Origin: Prochilodus magdalenae
Lineage: Eukaryota; Chordata; Actinopteri; Characiformes; Prochilodontidae
Direction of reading: 5' to 3'
Assembly: GCA_024036415.1 (NCBI GenBank)
Contig: JAMWET010005032.1
Span: 310,001-374,000, forward strand
DNA length: 64,000 bases
The translations under genes and the position numbers were made by a program. Under the pieces are notes generated by a model that was not told the origin of the DNA, did no database searches, and saw nothing but the letters and a program-made list of their open reading frames with translations. How positions within the stretch are numbered: position 1 is the stretch's first letter; each line of letters starts with the position of its first letter. Shown here in pieces: positions 50,195 to 61,288 of the stretch.

Positions 50195-52322
50195 CAAGTC
50201 AGGGCCTCTGGTTGGTGGACAAGTCAGGAACACAGCTTTTAATTAGTAGACCAGTCAGGGACACAGCCTCTGAATGCTGGACAAGTCAGGAACACAGCCT
50301 TTGATTGGTGGGCAAGACAAGAACACAGCCCCTGATAGGTTGAACAGTCAGGAACACAGCCTCTGATTGGTGGACCAGTCAAGAACACAGACTCTGATTG
50401 GTGGACAAGTCAGTAGCACAGCTTCAGATTGATGGACAAGTCAGGAACACAGCCTCCGATTGGTGGACCAGTCAGGAACACAGCCTCTGATTGGTGGACA
50501 AGTCAAGAACACAGACTCTGATTGGTGGATAAGTCAGTAACACAGCTTCTGATTGATGGACAAGTCAGGAACACAGCCTCTGATTAGTGGACCAGTCAGG
50601 AACACAGCCTCCGATTGGTGGACCAGTCAGGAACACAGCCTCCGATTGGTTGACCAGTCAGGAACACAGCCTCCGATTGGTTGACCAGTCAGGAACACAG
50701 CCTCCGATTGGTGGACAAGTCAGGAACACAGCCACTGATTGGTGGACAAGTCAGGAACACAGCCTTTGATTGGTGGACAAGTCGAGAACACAGACTCTGG
50801 TTGGTGGACAAGTCAGGAACACAGCCTCTGATTGGTGGAACAGTCAAGAACACGGACTCTGATTGGTGGACATGTCAGGGACGCAGCCTCCAATTAGTGG
50901 ACCAGTCAGGAACACAGCCACTGATTGGTGGACCAGTCAGGAACACAGCCTCTGATTGGTGGACCAGTCAGGGACGCAGCCTCTAATTAGTGGTCCAGTC
51001 AGGAACACAGCCACTGATTGTTGGACCAGTCAGGAACACAGCCACTGATTGGTGGACAAGTCGAGAACACAGACTCTGGTTGGTGGACAAGTCAGGAACA
51101 CAGCCTTTGATTGGTGGACAAGTCGAGAACACAGACTCTGGTTGGTGGACAAGTCAGGAACACAGCCTCTGATTGGTGGAACAGTCAAGAACACGGACTC
51201 TGATTGGTGGACATGTCAGGGACGCAGCCTCCAATTAGTGGACCAGTCAGGAACACAGCCTCTGATTGGTGGACCAGTCAGGGACGCAGCCTCTAATTAG
51301 TGGTCCAGTCAGGAACACAGCCACTGATTGGTGGACAAGTCAGGAACACAGCCTTTGATTGGTGGACAAGTCGAGAACACAGACTCTGGTTGGTGGACAA
51401 GTCAGGAACACAGCCTCTGATTGGTGGAACAGTCAAGAACACGGACTCTGATTGGTGGACATGTCAGGGACGCAGCCTCCAATTAGTGGACCAGTCAGGA
51501 ACACAGCCACTGATTGGTGGACCAGTCAGGAACACAGCCTCTGATTGGTGGACCAGTCAGGGACGCAGCCTCTAATTAGTGGTCCAGTCAGGAACACAGC
51601 CACTGATTGGTGGACCAGTCAGGAACACAGCCACTGATTGGTGGACAAGTCGAGAACACAGACTCTGGTTGGTGGACAAGTCAGGAACACAGCCTTTGAT
51701 TGGTGGACAAGTCGAGAACACAGACTCTGGTTGGTGGACAAGTCAGGAACACAGCCTCTGATTGGTGGAACAGTCAAGAACACGGACTCTGATTGGTGGA
51801 CATGTCAGGGACGCAGCCTCCAATTAGTGGACCAGTCAGGAACACAGCCTCTGATTGGTGGACCAGTCAGGGACGCAGCCTCTAATTAGTGGTCCAGTCA
51901 GGAACACAGCCACTGATTGGTGGACCAGTCAGGAACACAGCCACTGATTGGTGGACCAGTCAGGAACACAGCCACTGATTGGTGGACCAGTCAGGAACAC
52001 AGCCACTGATTGGTGGACCAGTCAGGAACACAGCCACTGATTGGTGGACCAGTCAGGAACACAGCCTCCGATTAGTGGACCAGTCAGGAACACAGCCACT
52101 GATTGGTGGACCAGTCAGGAACACAGCCTCTAATTAGTGGACCAGTCAGGAACACAGCCACTGATTGGTGGACCAGTCAGGAACACAGCCACTGATTGGT
52201 GGACCAGTCAGGAACACAGCCTCCGATTAGTGGACCAGTCAGGAACACAGCCTCCGATTGGTGGACCAGTCAGGAACACAGCCTCCGATTGGTGGACCAG
52301 TCAGGATCGCAGCCTCTGATTG
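50195..52322. repeat. 31-bp minisatellite, about 68 units, CCAAT-bearing
   Basis: The unit, split in two parts, is GATTGGTGGACCAGTCAGG + AACACAGCCTCT (31 bases). The array has about 68 units with variants: ACCAGTC/ACAAGTC, GGAACACAGC/GGGACGCAGC/CGAGAACACAGA, and CTCTGATTGG/CACTGATTGG/CTCTAATTAG. On the minus strand most units contain CCACCAATCAG, close to the NF-Y consensus (CCAATCAG core). A higher-order repeat of 589 bp (19 units) occurs twice in a row, about 50712-51300 and 51301-51889. Because 31 is not a multiple of 3 and units lack stops in some frames, ORFs of 60-119 codons arise throughout. They are not genes. Confidence 0.97.
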
Positions 52323-53174
52323 GATGGTTGACAGCGATGCTAGCAGCAGTAGCTCTTTTCAGTGTTTCAGGATCAGCAGCACGGTGTTGTACTGTGCTGC
52401 ACACAGTGATCAAAGCTAAGTTTATGAAGTCTCTTTTAAACAGTGAGTTCAGTAATGCTCCTTTAATTTCAGCAGTGAGTAAAACAGTTTGTGCTTTTAG
52501 CTGTGGTGTTGTGGGCGTCCCCTGGACAGTGGTCCCACAGTCTGCTCAAATCTGAGGCAGAGGTTTGTGTCGTAATAAGCCTGGCAGGACTCGGCTCTGC
52601 GCTGTCCTGGACATCAGTGTTTCTGAAACAGTCTGTGCTCGCTAGAGCTTCGCAGAGCTCTCTCCTCCTCCGGCAGACGGTTTCTTGTTGTTTTACATGA
52701 GAGCTGTTTTGGACTCGTGCCTTAAGAGATCACTTGCTTCCCAGAACGGCTCATGTTGCATCTGACACAGTTCTGTTCCACTTGACTCATTCACTTCATA
52801 CAGTCTGTTCTTCAAAGCAGCAGATGGATGTGTTGTTTGTAGTTAGTGATGTAATAAATTACGTCCACTTTAGTTTATGTTTTTGCATCAGCAGGTTTTG
52901 AGTTTTCGTTTGACTTTTCAGGTTGTGTTAATGTCAAAATTCAACCAAAACGTAGTAGAATTTATATAGATGTTTTCCTTGCATGAATTTTCACTTCACA
53001 CAACCACAGCCTCAAATTAATTAATGGTAAAATAATATGAATAATAATATGAATAATAATTGCATCAGATTGCATAGTAAGTATGTTATTAGGCCAATTA
53101 TAAAGGGCCTGTAAACCACAACAACCCTGGTGCATTAACTGCACAAACTGCTTACAAGCTGACTGGTTGCCATT
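52323..53174. other. Unique sequence between arrays
   Basis: The array edge runs into 52330-52760, a slightly GC-richer segment with short ORFs and no recognisable exon. After that the DNA becomes AT-rich. Confidence 0.45.
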
Positions 53175-53595
53175 TTCTTTTAATAATTTACTAATATTTT
53201 TTATTATTTATTTATTATTTGAAATTTATTGTTTGTTTGTTATTTATATTATTTAATTGTGGTTTTATTTTATATCTATATTCATATTTTATTTTTTATT
53301 TGTATTATTTATTTTATTTAAATTATTATTTATTTATTTATGTATCATTTATTGTTTGTTATTTATATTTTTACTTTGTTTTGTTTTATTTTATATTTAT
53401 ATTCATATTTTATTTTTATTTCTATTATTTATTTTATTTAAATTATTTATTTATTTATAATTTATTGTTTGTTATTTTTATTTTTTAATTTTGTTTTTAT
53501 TTATATTCATATTTTATGTATTTTTATTATTTTATTTGCACTATTTATTTTAATTAAATTATCATTTATTTATTTATTTATTTTATTTGCTGTTC
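53175..53595. repeat. AT-rich (TTTA)n-like array with about 120-bp repeats
   Basis: The tract is almost pure T/A with TTATT and TTTAT words. Above the short-word level, a longer block recurs three times: ATTTATTGTTTGTT..., TTTTATTTTATAT.TATATTC, ATATTTTATTTTT, TTATTTATTTTATTTAAATT. Copies begin near 53224, 53347 and 53461, so the period is about 115-123 bp. Open frames reading Phe/Tyr/Leu/Ile are composition artefacts. Such tracts can act as matrix-attachment or DNA-unwinding regions; no such role is shown. Confidence 0.85.
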
Positions 53596-54689
53596 TTTCT
53601 GAAAGTATTTGTTTTCTCTGTCTTGTCTTATATAAATATCTATAGTATTGTTTCTATATTGCCGGCTCTTGTGCTGTGTCCACACGTTAGCTAGGTCATT
53701 GTGCACGTCTGAGCCGTTTGAAGCCACTCAGATGTTAACAGTGTTGGCATGTTAACAGTGTTAACCCCAGGAGTGGATGATCATTAGTGGAGAGCTTCGT
53801 TTGTGTGTTTAAGGTGGAGAAAGGCTCTATACTCGTCTTACTGTTGTACTGGATAATACTGGGTTTGTCTGGAGTCCAGCGCTTAGGTGTTTGACCTTCA
53901 CGGCTCCCAAACAAATCAACAGTCGGTTCATTCCACCACCGCAGTTGACTGCAAGAGTTGGGACAATTGAGTTCTCGATGGAGCGTTCCGCACACCCCAG
54001 CAGCCTGAGGACTGTAGTTGCTTATGTTGGCTGGCAATAACATTTTTCATAGCAGCTCCATTGGAAATAATGGACCTGCTATCGGTTTGCCCTCGTCTGT
54101 CTACCGCAGACATCTGAACACGGCTTGAGTTCGAGACAGCAACAGAGACGGCCCTTAACGTTAATCGAGACCATGAAGCACAGGGCAGGGCTTGTTTGGT
54201 GGAGAGGCAGGGTCTGACTGTGGAACAGGAACAGTGCTGGATGCTAAATGCAGACAAGTTGTTCTTAACCTGGCGCCACTTCCTTAATTCGCTGACCTTT
54301 CTTTCGGGTGATGAGTCAGATTTCAGCTTCTGGAGAAATGCTGAAATAGTGCTGAGCGGGCTGAAGTGATAAGCTGAATAAGGAACCTGGTGTTGTGTGA
54401 CGTTCTACAGGTCGTCCTCTGGAGCTCGGTTCTTGGTAGACCTACTGCCAGTAATTTGTGTTTTTGTGTTTGAGATGGGGAAATCTTTGGCTGTTCTTAT
54501 CTCCTTTATCCGTCCGTCCGTTTGCTCTAACACGGAATTACTACTGACTGTCCAATAAAGAACAATGGGCCTCATTCATTCGTTTTTTCATAACTTTGTT
54601 TTAGAGGCCCCAAGAAAACATCTACGTCAGATACATGTGTTCTTAAAGCTCAGAGTTGATCAGGAACGAAAAGTGAAGAAACAATCGAG
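53596..54689. other. Unique sequence between arrays, nothing recognised
   Basis: Moderate GC, short ORFs on both strands (up to about 110 codons at 53928-54257 minus). No family resemblance and no splice structure convincing enough to call an exon. Confidence 0.45.
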
Positions 54690-56055
54690 AAGTAAAGTGT
54701 ATGGATAAAGGAATAAACAGATGATAGGACAATGTTGGTGATGGGTAAAGGAATGAACAGATGAAGAAACATTATTGGTGATTGATGATTGATGAAAGGA
54801 ATGCTCGGGTGAAAGAACAATATTAGTGAAGGGATGAAGGAATGTTCGGGTGAAGGAACCATGTTGGTGATGGATGAAGGAATGATCGGGTGAAGGGACA
54901 ATGTTGGTGATGGATGAAGGAATGATCGGGTGAAGCAACAATGTTGGTGATGAATGAAGGAATGATCAGGTGAAGGAACAATGTTGGTGATGGATGAGGG
55001 AGTGTTCGGGTGAAGGAACCATGTTGGTGATGGATGAAGAAATGATTGGGTGAAGGAACAGTGTTGATGATGGATGAAGTAGTGTTCGGGTGAAGGAACC
55101 ATGTTGGTGATGGGTGAAGGAACAGTGTTGCTGATGGATGAAGGAATGATCAGGTGAAGAAACAATGTTGGTGATGGATGAAGGAATGATCGGGTGAAGG
55201 AACAGTGTTGGTGATGGATGAAGGAATGATCGGGTAAAGGAACAGTGTTGGTGATGGATGAAGGAATGATCGGGTGAAGGAACAGTGTTGGTGATGGATG
55301 AAAGAATGATCGGGTGAAGGAACAATGTTGGTGATGGATGAAGGAATGATTGGGTGAAGGAACAATGTTGGTGATGGATAAAGGAATGATTGGGTGAAAG
55401 AACAATGTTGGTGATGGATGAAGGAATGATTGGGTGAAGGAACAATGTTGGTGATGGATGAAGGAATGATCGGGTGAAGCAACAATGTTGGTGATGAATG
55501 AAGGAATGATCGGGTGAAGGAACAATGTTGGTGATGGATGAGGGAGTGTTCGGGTGAAGGAACCATGTTGGTGATGGATGAAGAAATGATTGGGTGAAGG
55601 AACAGTGTTGATGATGGATGAAGTAGTGTTTGGGTGAAGGAACCATGTTGGTGATGGGTGAAGGAACAGTGTTGCTGATGGATGAAGGAATGATCAGGTG
55701 AAGAAACAATGTTGGTGATGGATGAAGGAATGATCGGGTGAAGGAACAGTGTTGGTGATGGATGAAGGAATGATCGGGTGAAGGAACAGTGTTGGTGATG
55801 GATGAAAGAATGATCGGGTGAAGGAACAATGTTGGTGATGGATGAAAGAATGATCGGGTGAAGGAACAATGTTGGTGATGGATAAAGGAATGATTGGGTG
55901 AAGGAACAATGTTGGTGATGGATAAAGGAGTGTTCGGGTGTAGGAACCATGTTGGTGATGGGTGAAGGAGGGTTCGGGTGAGGGAACCATGTTGGTGATG
56001 GATGCAGGAATGATTGGGTGAAGGAGCAATGTTGGTGTATGGATGAAGGAATGAA
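54690..56055. repeat. 40-bp minisatellite, about 34 units
   Basis: The unit, split in two parts, is GGAATGATCGGGTGAAGGAA + CAATGTTGGTGATGGATGAA (40 bases), with variants ATGATTGGG, GTGTTCGGG, GAACCATG and GAACAGTG, plus one 24-base short unit before each CTGATGG copy. A block of 13 full units plus the short one recurs 544 bp apart (the word GTGTTGCTG at 55125 and 55669), so the array grew by segment duplication. The minus strand has no stop in any frame of the unit, giving overlapping ORFs of 266-291 codons rich in FLHP/SITN words. They share the repeat, have no start context or conserved domain, and are not called as proteins. Confidence 0.97.
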
Positions 56056-56390
56056 GCGATGAACGCTACAGCCAGAAGGTCTAGCTTCCTAGCTTTTGGT
56101 TATGCTAGTTAGCTTTAGCTGACTTAGCTTCACTGACACTGAAACTGTTCTGTGTGGGCGGGGCCAGAGGAGTCAACAGAGGAGTCAACTATGTGATTGG
56201 TTAGGCGGGTGCTAATGTACCTGTTGCCCAAGATTAGGACCGAACATGTTTACTGCAAGAACCAGATTAACCTCATTTAGAAAGAGAACTTTAGGTGGAG
56301 CTTCCCTGGGTTTGAAATAATGTATAGAGCACCTTCATGTTCGTACGTCTTATTCTGGTGAGAAGGATCTTATGTTTGATGGTGATTAGT
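56056..56390. other. Unique sequence, nothing recognised
   Basis: Short flank between the 40-bp array and the element at 56391. It has TAGCTT/GCTAGTTAGCTT repeats and no exon. Confidence 0.4.
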
Positions 56391-57930
56391 ATTAGGGCTG
56401 TACCCGACTCTGAATTTTGTCAGTGGAATCGGATTCGCCCGTCCTGGTCGCTGATTTGACCATTCGTACATGTTTTTCCTCCATGTACATTATCTAGTAA
56501 TCAGTAAATCAGTCCGCACACGGTTCAGATCTGATCCTCCTCATTTAGAAAGTCAGCAGAGTCACAGGAGCATACTTCTGAACTGAAAGAGGCGGGGCTT
56601 ATGATGATCAATCTTAACTGGAGCCTGGTTTAATTACAGGATGCAGCGCCGGGCAGCAGCGCGTACTTATACTAAACATTAGCGCTTATAGCTTCTAGTC
56701 TTTTTAATCTCACTTCTAACAGCTTCTTCAGTAGGAGGACCCTTCGCCTTTCATCTCTCATAAATAATGACCAGATTTTAGATGAAGAGAAGAATGGTAG
56801 ACCTGAAACGGTTAATTATTATATTACCCCGCGCTGAAATCATTATCTCTCGTTTATCGGGAGGCGTATTAAATGACTGTAGTTATCTTTAAATAAAAAA
56901 TAATATTAGCTGTAGACGAATAAATAAACATATCTGTAATTTAGGATCTAAAATAATTGAGTTAAAATAAAACAAACGTCTCCGCTCCGTTTCTCCTTCA
57001 CCGCAAACAGCCGTTATGTCTAAACCGGAAGTCAGCTCCCTCGTTTGGAGCAGTGTTGGATGTCTGACTGAATGACGAGCAGAACTCGGTTTAATTTGTT
57101 CAGATTGTCTTCTTCAAAACCTCCTCCAGACTTTCTCTGAGACATCGTTCCCCCATGTTTCTCAGCTTCACAGCTTCAGCTTCCGTCAGCGGTGAACCAC
57201 TAGTGCACGTGGTCACGTGGATTTAATTTCACAGCCCAGCTAGAACTTACATACAGTGGGGTGTGAAAGTTTGGGCAGCGTTGTTAATTTTCCTGATTTA
57301 CCTTTATAAAGCATTGATTGTTTGGATAAAAAAATTGCGTTAAATATATCATATAGGGGACAAACACAGTGATATTTGAGAAGTGAAATGAAGTTTATAT
57401 GATTTACAGAAAGTGTGCAATAATTGTCTAAACAAAAGTAGGCAGGTGCATAAATTTGGGCACCAAAAAAAAAAACCTTTAGTAGATCCTCCTTTCGCAG
57501 AAATACCAGCCTCTAAACGCTTCCTATAGCTTCTAATGAGAGTCTGGATTGTGGCTGAAGGTATTTTAGACCATTCTTCTTTACAAAACATCTCTAGTTC
57601 ATGCAGGTTTGATGGTTTCCGAGCATGGACAGCTCTCTTTAAGTGACACCACAGATTTTCAATAATATTCAGGTCTGGGGACTGAGATTTCAGAACGTTG
57701 TACTTGTTCCTCTGCATGAATGCATTGGTAGATTTTGAGCAGTGTTTAGGGTCGTTGTCTTGTTGGAAGATCCAGCCCTGGCGCAGCTTCAGCTTTGTCA
57801 CGGATTCCTAAAGTTCTTGTGCATGTTTGTAAGCTTTAGTCTGTTTTACGAGAGAAAAAAAAGGTCACAGTTGAAGGTTTTCAGTCGACACTGACGATTC
57901 GACTCGTCGACTTCTAGAGGGCAGCCCTAG
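56391..57930. mobile_element. Possible hAT-like DNA element hosting a Tc1 relic
   Basis: The left edge TTAGGGCTGTACCCGACT and the right edge GAGGGCAGCCCTAG are inverted over the core AGGGCTG-ACC/GGGCAGCCCT, a terminal motif shared by many fish hAT-type elements. The flanks TGATTAGT (left) and TGATTTGT (right) match at 7 of 8 positions, the size of a hAT target duplication. Inside, ATTCGACTCGTCGACTTC near the right end recalls similar fish repeats. No hAT transposase is visible and most of the interior is unassigned. The Tc1 relic at 57254-57801 lies inside it. Confidence 0.45.
57254..57801 (-). mobile_element. Tc1-like transposon, 3' half with transposase C-terminus
   Basis: Minus-strand frame 57801-57349 encodes the C-terminal DDE half of a Tc1-like transposase: GWIFQQDNDPKH with the second catalytic Asp, SQSPDLNIIENLWCHLKRAV with the catalytic Glu, ARKPSNLHELE.FCKEEWSKIP and RKRLEAGISAKGGSTKG. 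The first Asp and the whole DNA-binding part are missing beyond about 57801. Between the second Asp and the Glu only 32 residues remain instead of 34, from loss of two residues before SQSPD, so the active site would be disturbed as well. The outer end is TACAGTGGGGTGTGAAAG at 57252, with the TA target dinucleotide and a typical terminal repeat. This is a dead, 5'-truncated copy. Confidence 0.9.
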
Positions 57931-59334
57931 TGATTTGTGTTCTTTTCCAAACCATTCAAAGTCTGAATTATTAAAAGCTCCTATGGAAACTCATTTGGCC
58001 TAATGGTGCGTTAACTGCCAGAAATGTTTTGAGTGCTGACATCACTACATAGTGCGAACGATGTGGGGCCTTCAGCTTTACTCCTGAGATGTAGTGCCCA
58101 TATTAAAGCCTGACGATGATGCTAAGCTAACGTGCTTATTAGTATTCACAAGTGTGGAAAGCTAGCGGTCCACAGGCCTTTAACCGTCAGTGCAGAAGTA
58201 TGTTCGCATTGCCAGACTCTCTAGAAAGTGTCTCGTACCTCTCACCATCTAACATGACCAAAAACCGCCTACTGTTGCAAGAATGGGGGATTTGGCAGAC
58301 AAGCAAGATGGCCAATCACAAGCCTGCTATTTGGCTTGACCTCTGAAAGGAGTCACAACATAAACAGTCCCTCTGAAAACACCTAAGCCTTATGCAGGGT
58401 GAAGTATCTGTGGCTGTGACTGCTGTTCACTAGGCTGAACGTAGCTGGCCAATCACACATACCACTACTGACAGACACACCTGGCATGGTGGCCAGGTTA
58501 ACTCACTAAAGAGATCAGAGGCTCTGTGTGCATGTGTGGGTCTTCAATTCCTCACAGCTGCTTCGCTGTGCTTCACAGATGCTCTGAGGACTCATAACTC
58601 AAACTCACCGACACCCTACACATGACATCCAGGCATATGTAAGCAAGCCAACACCAAGTACAAATCCCAAATCACGGAACGGCACCCTCAGACGCATGTT
58701 CCAAACCTTTCTGGAACAACCCTCGACTCTGATGCGCGTGCAGTGCCGAGCAGGCTGATTAGTGCTGTTGTATTGAACACAGATGGTTCAGACTGGGCCT
58801 GAACTTTATCTTTCCTCTCCTTCCTTACTACTCCCCCCTTTCTCTCCCTGGCTTTGCTTAGACCTCTTAGCACAGTGTCTCTCCTTCTGCTGTCTCCAGC
58901 TCAAATGTCTTTAATGTCTTCCTGTCATTATTTCCCAAAATGTTTCTCTGCAGACTGCACCGCATTAGTTTTTCCACTGCTGAGTCGTTACACAAGGCTA
59001 AAACAACCAGCATTAGCTCAGCTGTGGTGTAGCGGTGATGGTGTAGCGGTGATGACATAGTGCAATACGTGGCCATACGTGGCATATGCACCTGCTCTTA
59101 TACTGCTGACATGGAGATTATAGAAAGACTGACATGGAGATTATTTCAAGGTAACTTGTACACTGCTCATTAGCATTGTGCATATTCCATCTGGGAAAAA
59201 GTCTGGACAGATATTTCCCTCTACTTCAGTCTTAACCTTATACCATGTATCAGGATCAGGGTGATGCCAACAGAAAGCAATGACTGTCATCCCGTCTCCA
59301 AATCTACTCTGAATCTCTACTGTAATTCGAGCTG
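57931..59334. other. Unique sequence, nothing recognised
   Basis: Ordinary intronic-looking DNA with short ORFs. GGTGTAGCGGTGATG is duplicated in tandem near 59025-59055. No exon or RNA gene was recognised. Confidence 0.45.
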
Positions 59335-60990
59335 TAGTGATGTAATAATACAGCGTATCTCATTGTATCGTGATGTCTAGTGATGTAATAATACAGCGTA
59401 TCTTATTGTATCGTAATGTCTAGTGATGTAATAATACAGCATATCTTATTGTATCGTGATGCCTAGTGATGTAATAATACAGCATATCTTATTGTATCGT
59501 GATGTAATAATACAGCGTATCTTATTGTATCGTGATGCCTAGTGATATAATAATACAGCGTGTCTTATTGAATCGTGATGTAATAATACAGCGTATCTTA
59601 TTGAATCGTGATGTAATAATACAGCGTATCTTATTGAATCGTGATGTAATGATACAGCGTATCTTATTGAATCGTGATGTAATAATACAGCGTATCTTAT
59701 TGAATCGTGATGTAATAATACAGCGTATCTTATTGTATCGTGATGTAATAATACAGCGTATCTTATTGTATCGTGATGCCTAGTGATGTAATAATACAGC
59801 GTGTCTTATTGAATCGTGATGTAATAATACAGCGTATCTTATTGAATCGTGATGCCTAGTGATGTAATAATACAGCGTGTCTTATTGTATCGTGATGTAA
59901 TAATACAGCGTATCTTATTGTATCGTGATGCCTAGTGATGTAATAATACAGCGTGTCTTATTGAATCGTGATGTAATAATACAGCGTATCTTATTGAATC
60001 GTGATGCCTAGTGATGTAATAATACAGCGTATCTTATTGAATCGTGATGTAATAATACAGCGTATCTTATTGAATCGTGATGTAATAATACAGCGTATCT
60101 TATTGAATCGTGATGTAATGATACAGCGTATCTTATTGAATCGTGATGTAATAATACAGCGTATCTTATTGTATCGTCATGTAATAATACAGCGTATCTT
60201 ATTGTATCGTGATGTAATAATACAGCGTATCTTATTGTATCGTGATGTAATAATACAGCGTATCTTATTGAATCGTGATGTAATAATACAGCGTATCTTA
60301 TTGTATCGTGATGTAATAATACAGCGTATCTTATTGTATCGTGATGCCTAGTGATGTAATAATACAGCGTGTCTTATTGTATCGTGATGTAATAAGACAG
60401 CGTATCTTATTGTATCGTGATGCCTAGTGATGTAATAATACAGCGTATCTTATTGTATCGTGATGCCTAGTGATGTAATAATACAACGTATCTTATTGTA
60501 TCGTGATGTAATAATACAGCGTATCTTATTGTAGCGTGATGTCTAGTGATGTAATAATACAGCGTATCTTATTGTATCGTGATGCCTAGTGATGTAATAA
60601 TACAGCGTATCTTATTGTATCGTGATGTCTAGTGATGTAATAATACAGTGTATCTTATTGTAGTGTGACGCCTAGTGATGTAATAATACAGCACCTTTTC
60701 ATTTACCTCAGTGTCTAACACTGGGACAATAAAATGTGTTGTATTATATTGTAAAATCCAACGATGTAACAATACAACGTATCATTGTATCACAATGTCT
60801 AGTGATGTAAGGATCCAGGCTATCCTAATGCATCGCTAGGCCTAGCGATGTAACAATACAGCATGTTATTGTATCACTTTGTCTAGAAATGTAACAATGC
60901 AATGCACCTCATTGTATCATCATCTAGCGATGCGACAGTACAACGTATCCTATTGTGTCGCAGTGTTTAGCAATGCAACAATGCGAGCTA
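59335..60990. repeat. 33/43-bp minisatellite with decayed edge
   Basis: Two unit lengths are mixed: a 43-base unit, split as TAATAATACAGCGTATCTTA + TTGTATCGTGATG + CCTAGTGATG, and a 33-base unit lacking the final CCTAGTGATG. Variants include TTGAATCG, CGTGTC and TAATGATAC. Units are nearly identical up to about 60690, then become strongly diverged (60690-60990), as expected for an old array edge. The edge units are of the 43-base type. As 33 is a multiple of 3, runs of the short unit leave one frame open (repeating IIQRILLNRDV), giving ORFs of 83 and 116 codons. These are not credible proteins. Confidence 0.96.
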
Positions 60991-61214
60991 TATTCCAACA
61001 AGTTTTGTTATGGGATTAGCATGCCCGCTAATGCCTGAAGTCTTTGATCTAGACACATCAGAGCAAAGCTTTGTTCTGCAAGGTTGGCAGATGCAGGTTG
61101 CACAATGCTAACTGGTTTACATAGACTTCCATTGCTTGCTAGTCACGATTGTCTACCAAACATGACATGTTTATTAACAGAATGTATTTTTGTTGCTCTT
61201 GATGTTGCTGCTGC

Positions 61215-61247
<33 letters not shown>

Positions 61248-61271
61248 AGTAAATGTTTTTTTTTTTTTTTT
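61215..61271. repeat. (GTT)n microsatellite followed by poly(T)
   Basis: About ten GTT triplets, then TAGTAAATG and a run of 15 T. The T run merges into the pyrimidine tract of the candidate acceptor at 61287. Confidence 0.9.
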
Positions 61272-61288
61272 CTGTTCTTTTTTCCCAG

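Noticed and set aside
50587..52319. Plus-strand ORFs of 60-119 codons with repeated GTQPLIGG-like words
   Set aside because: Produced by the 31-bp minisatellite, whose period is not a multiple of 3, so the same words appear in shifting frames.
53219..53488. Membrane-protein-like ORF rich in Phe/Tyr/Leu
   Set aside because: Direct translation of the AT-rich repeat tract; composition artefact.
54650..56029. Minus-strand ORFs of 266-291 codons, the longest in the window
   Set aside because: They lie wholly inside the 40-bp tandem array, overlap in all three frames and consist of repeated FLHP/SITN words. This is a stop-free repeat, not a protein.
59532..60351. Repeat-protein-like ORFs with an 11-residue period
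   Set aside because: They follow from the 33-bp unit. There is no start context, promoter or splice signal, and the 43-bp units break the frame.
50195..60700. CRISPR-like repeat arrays
   Set aside because: The repeats are contiguous head-to-tail without unique spacers, and the genome is a vertebrate's.
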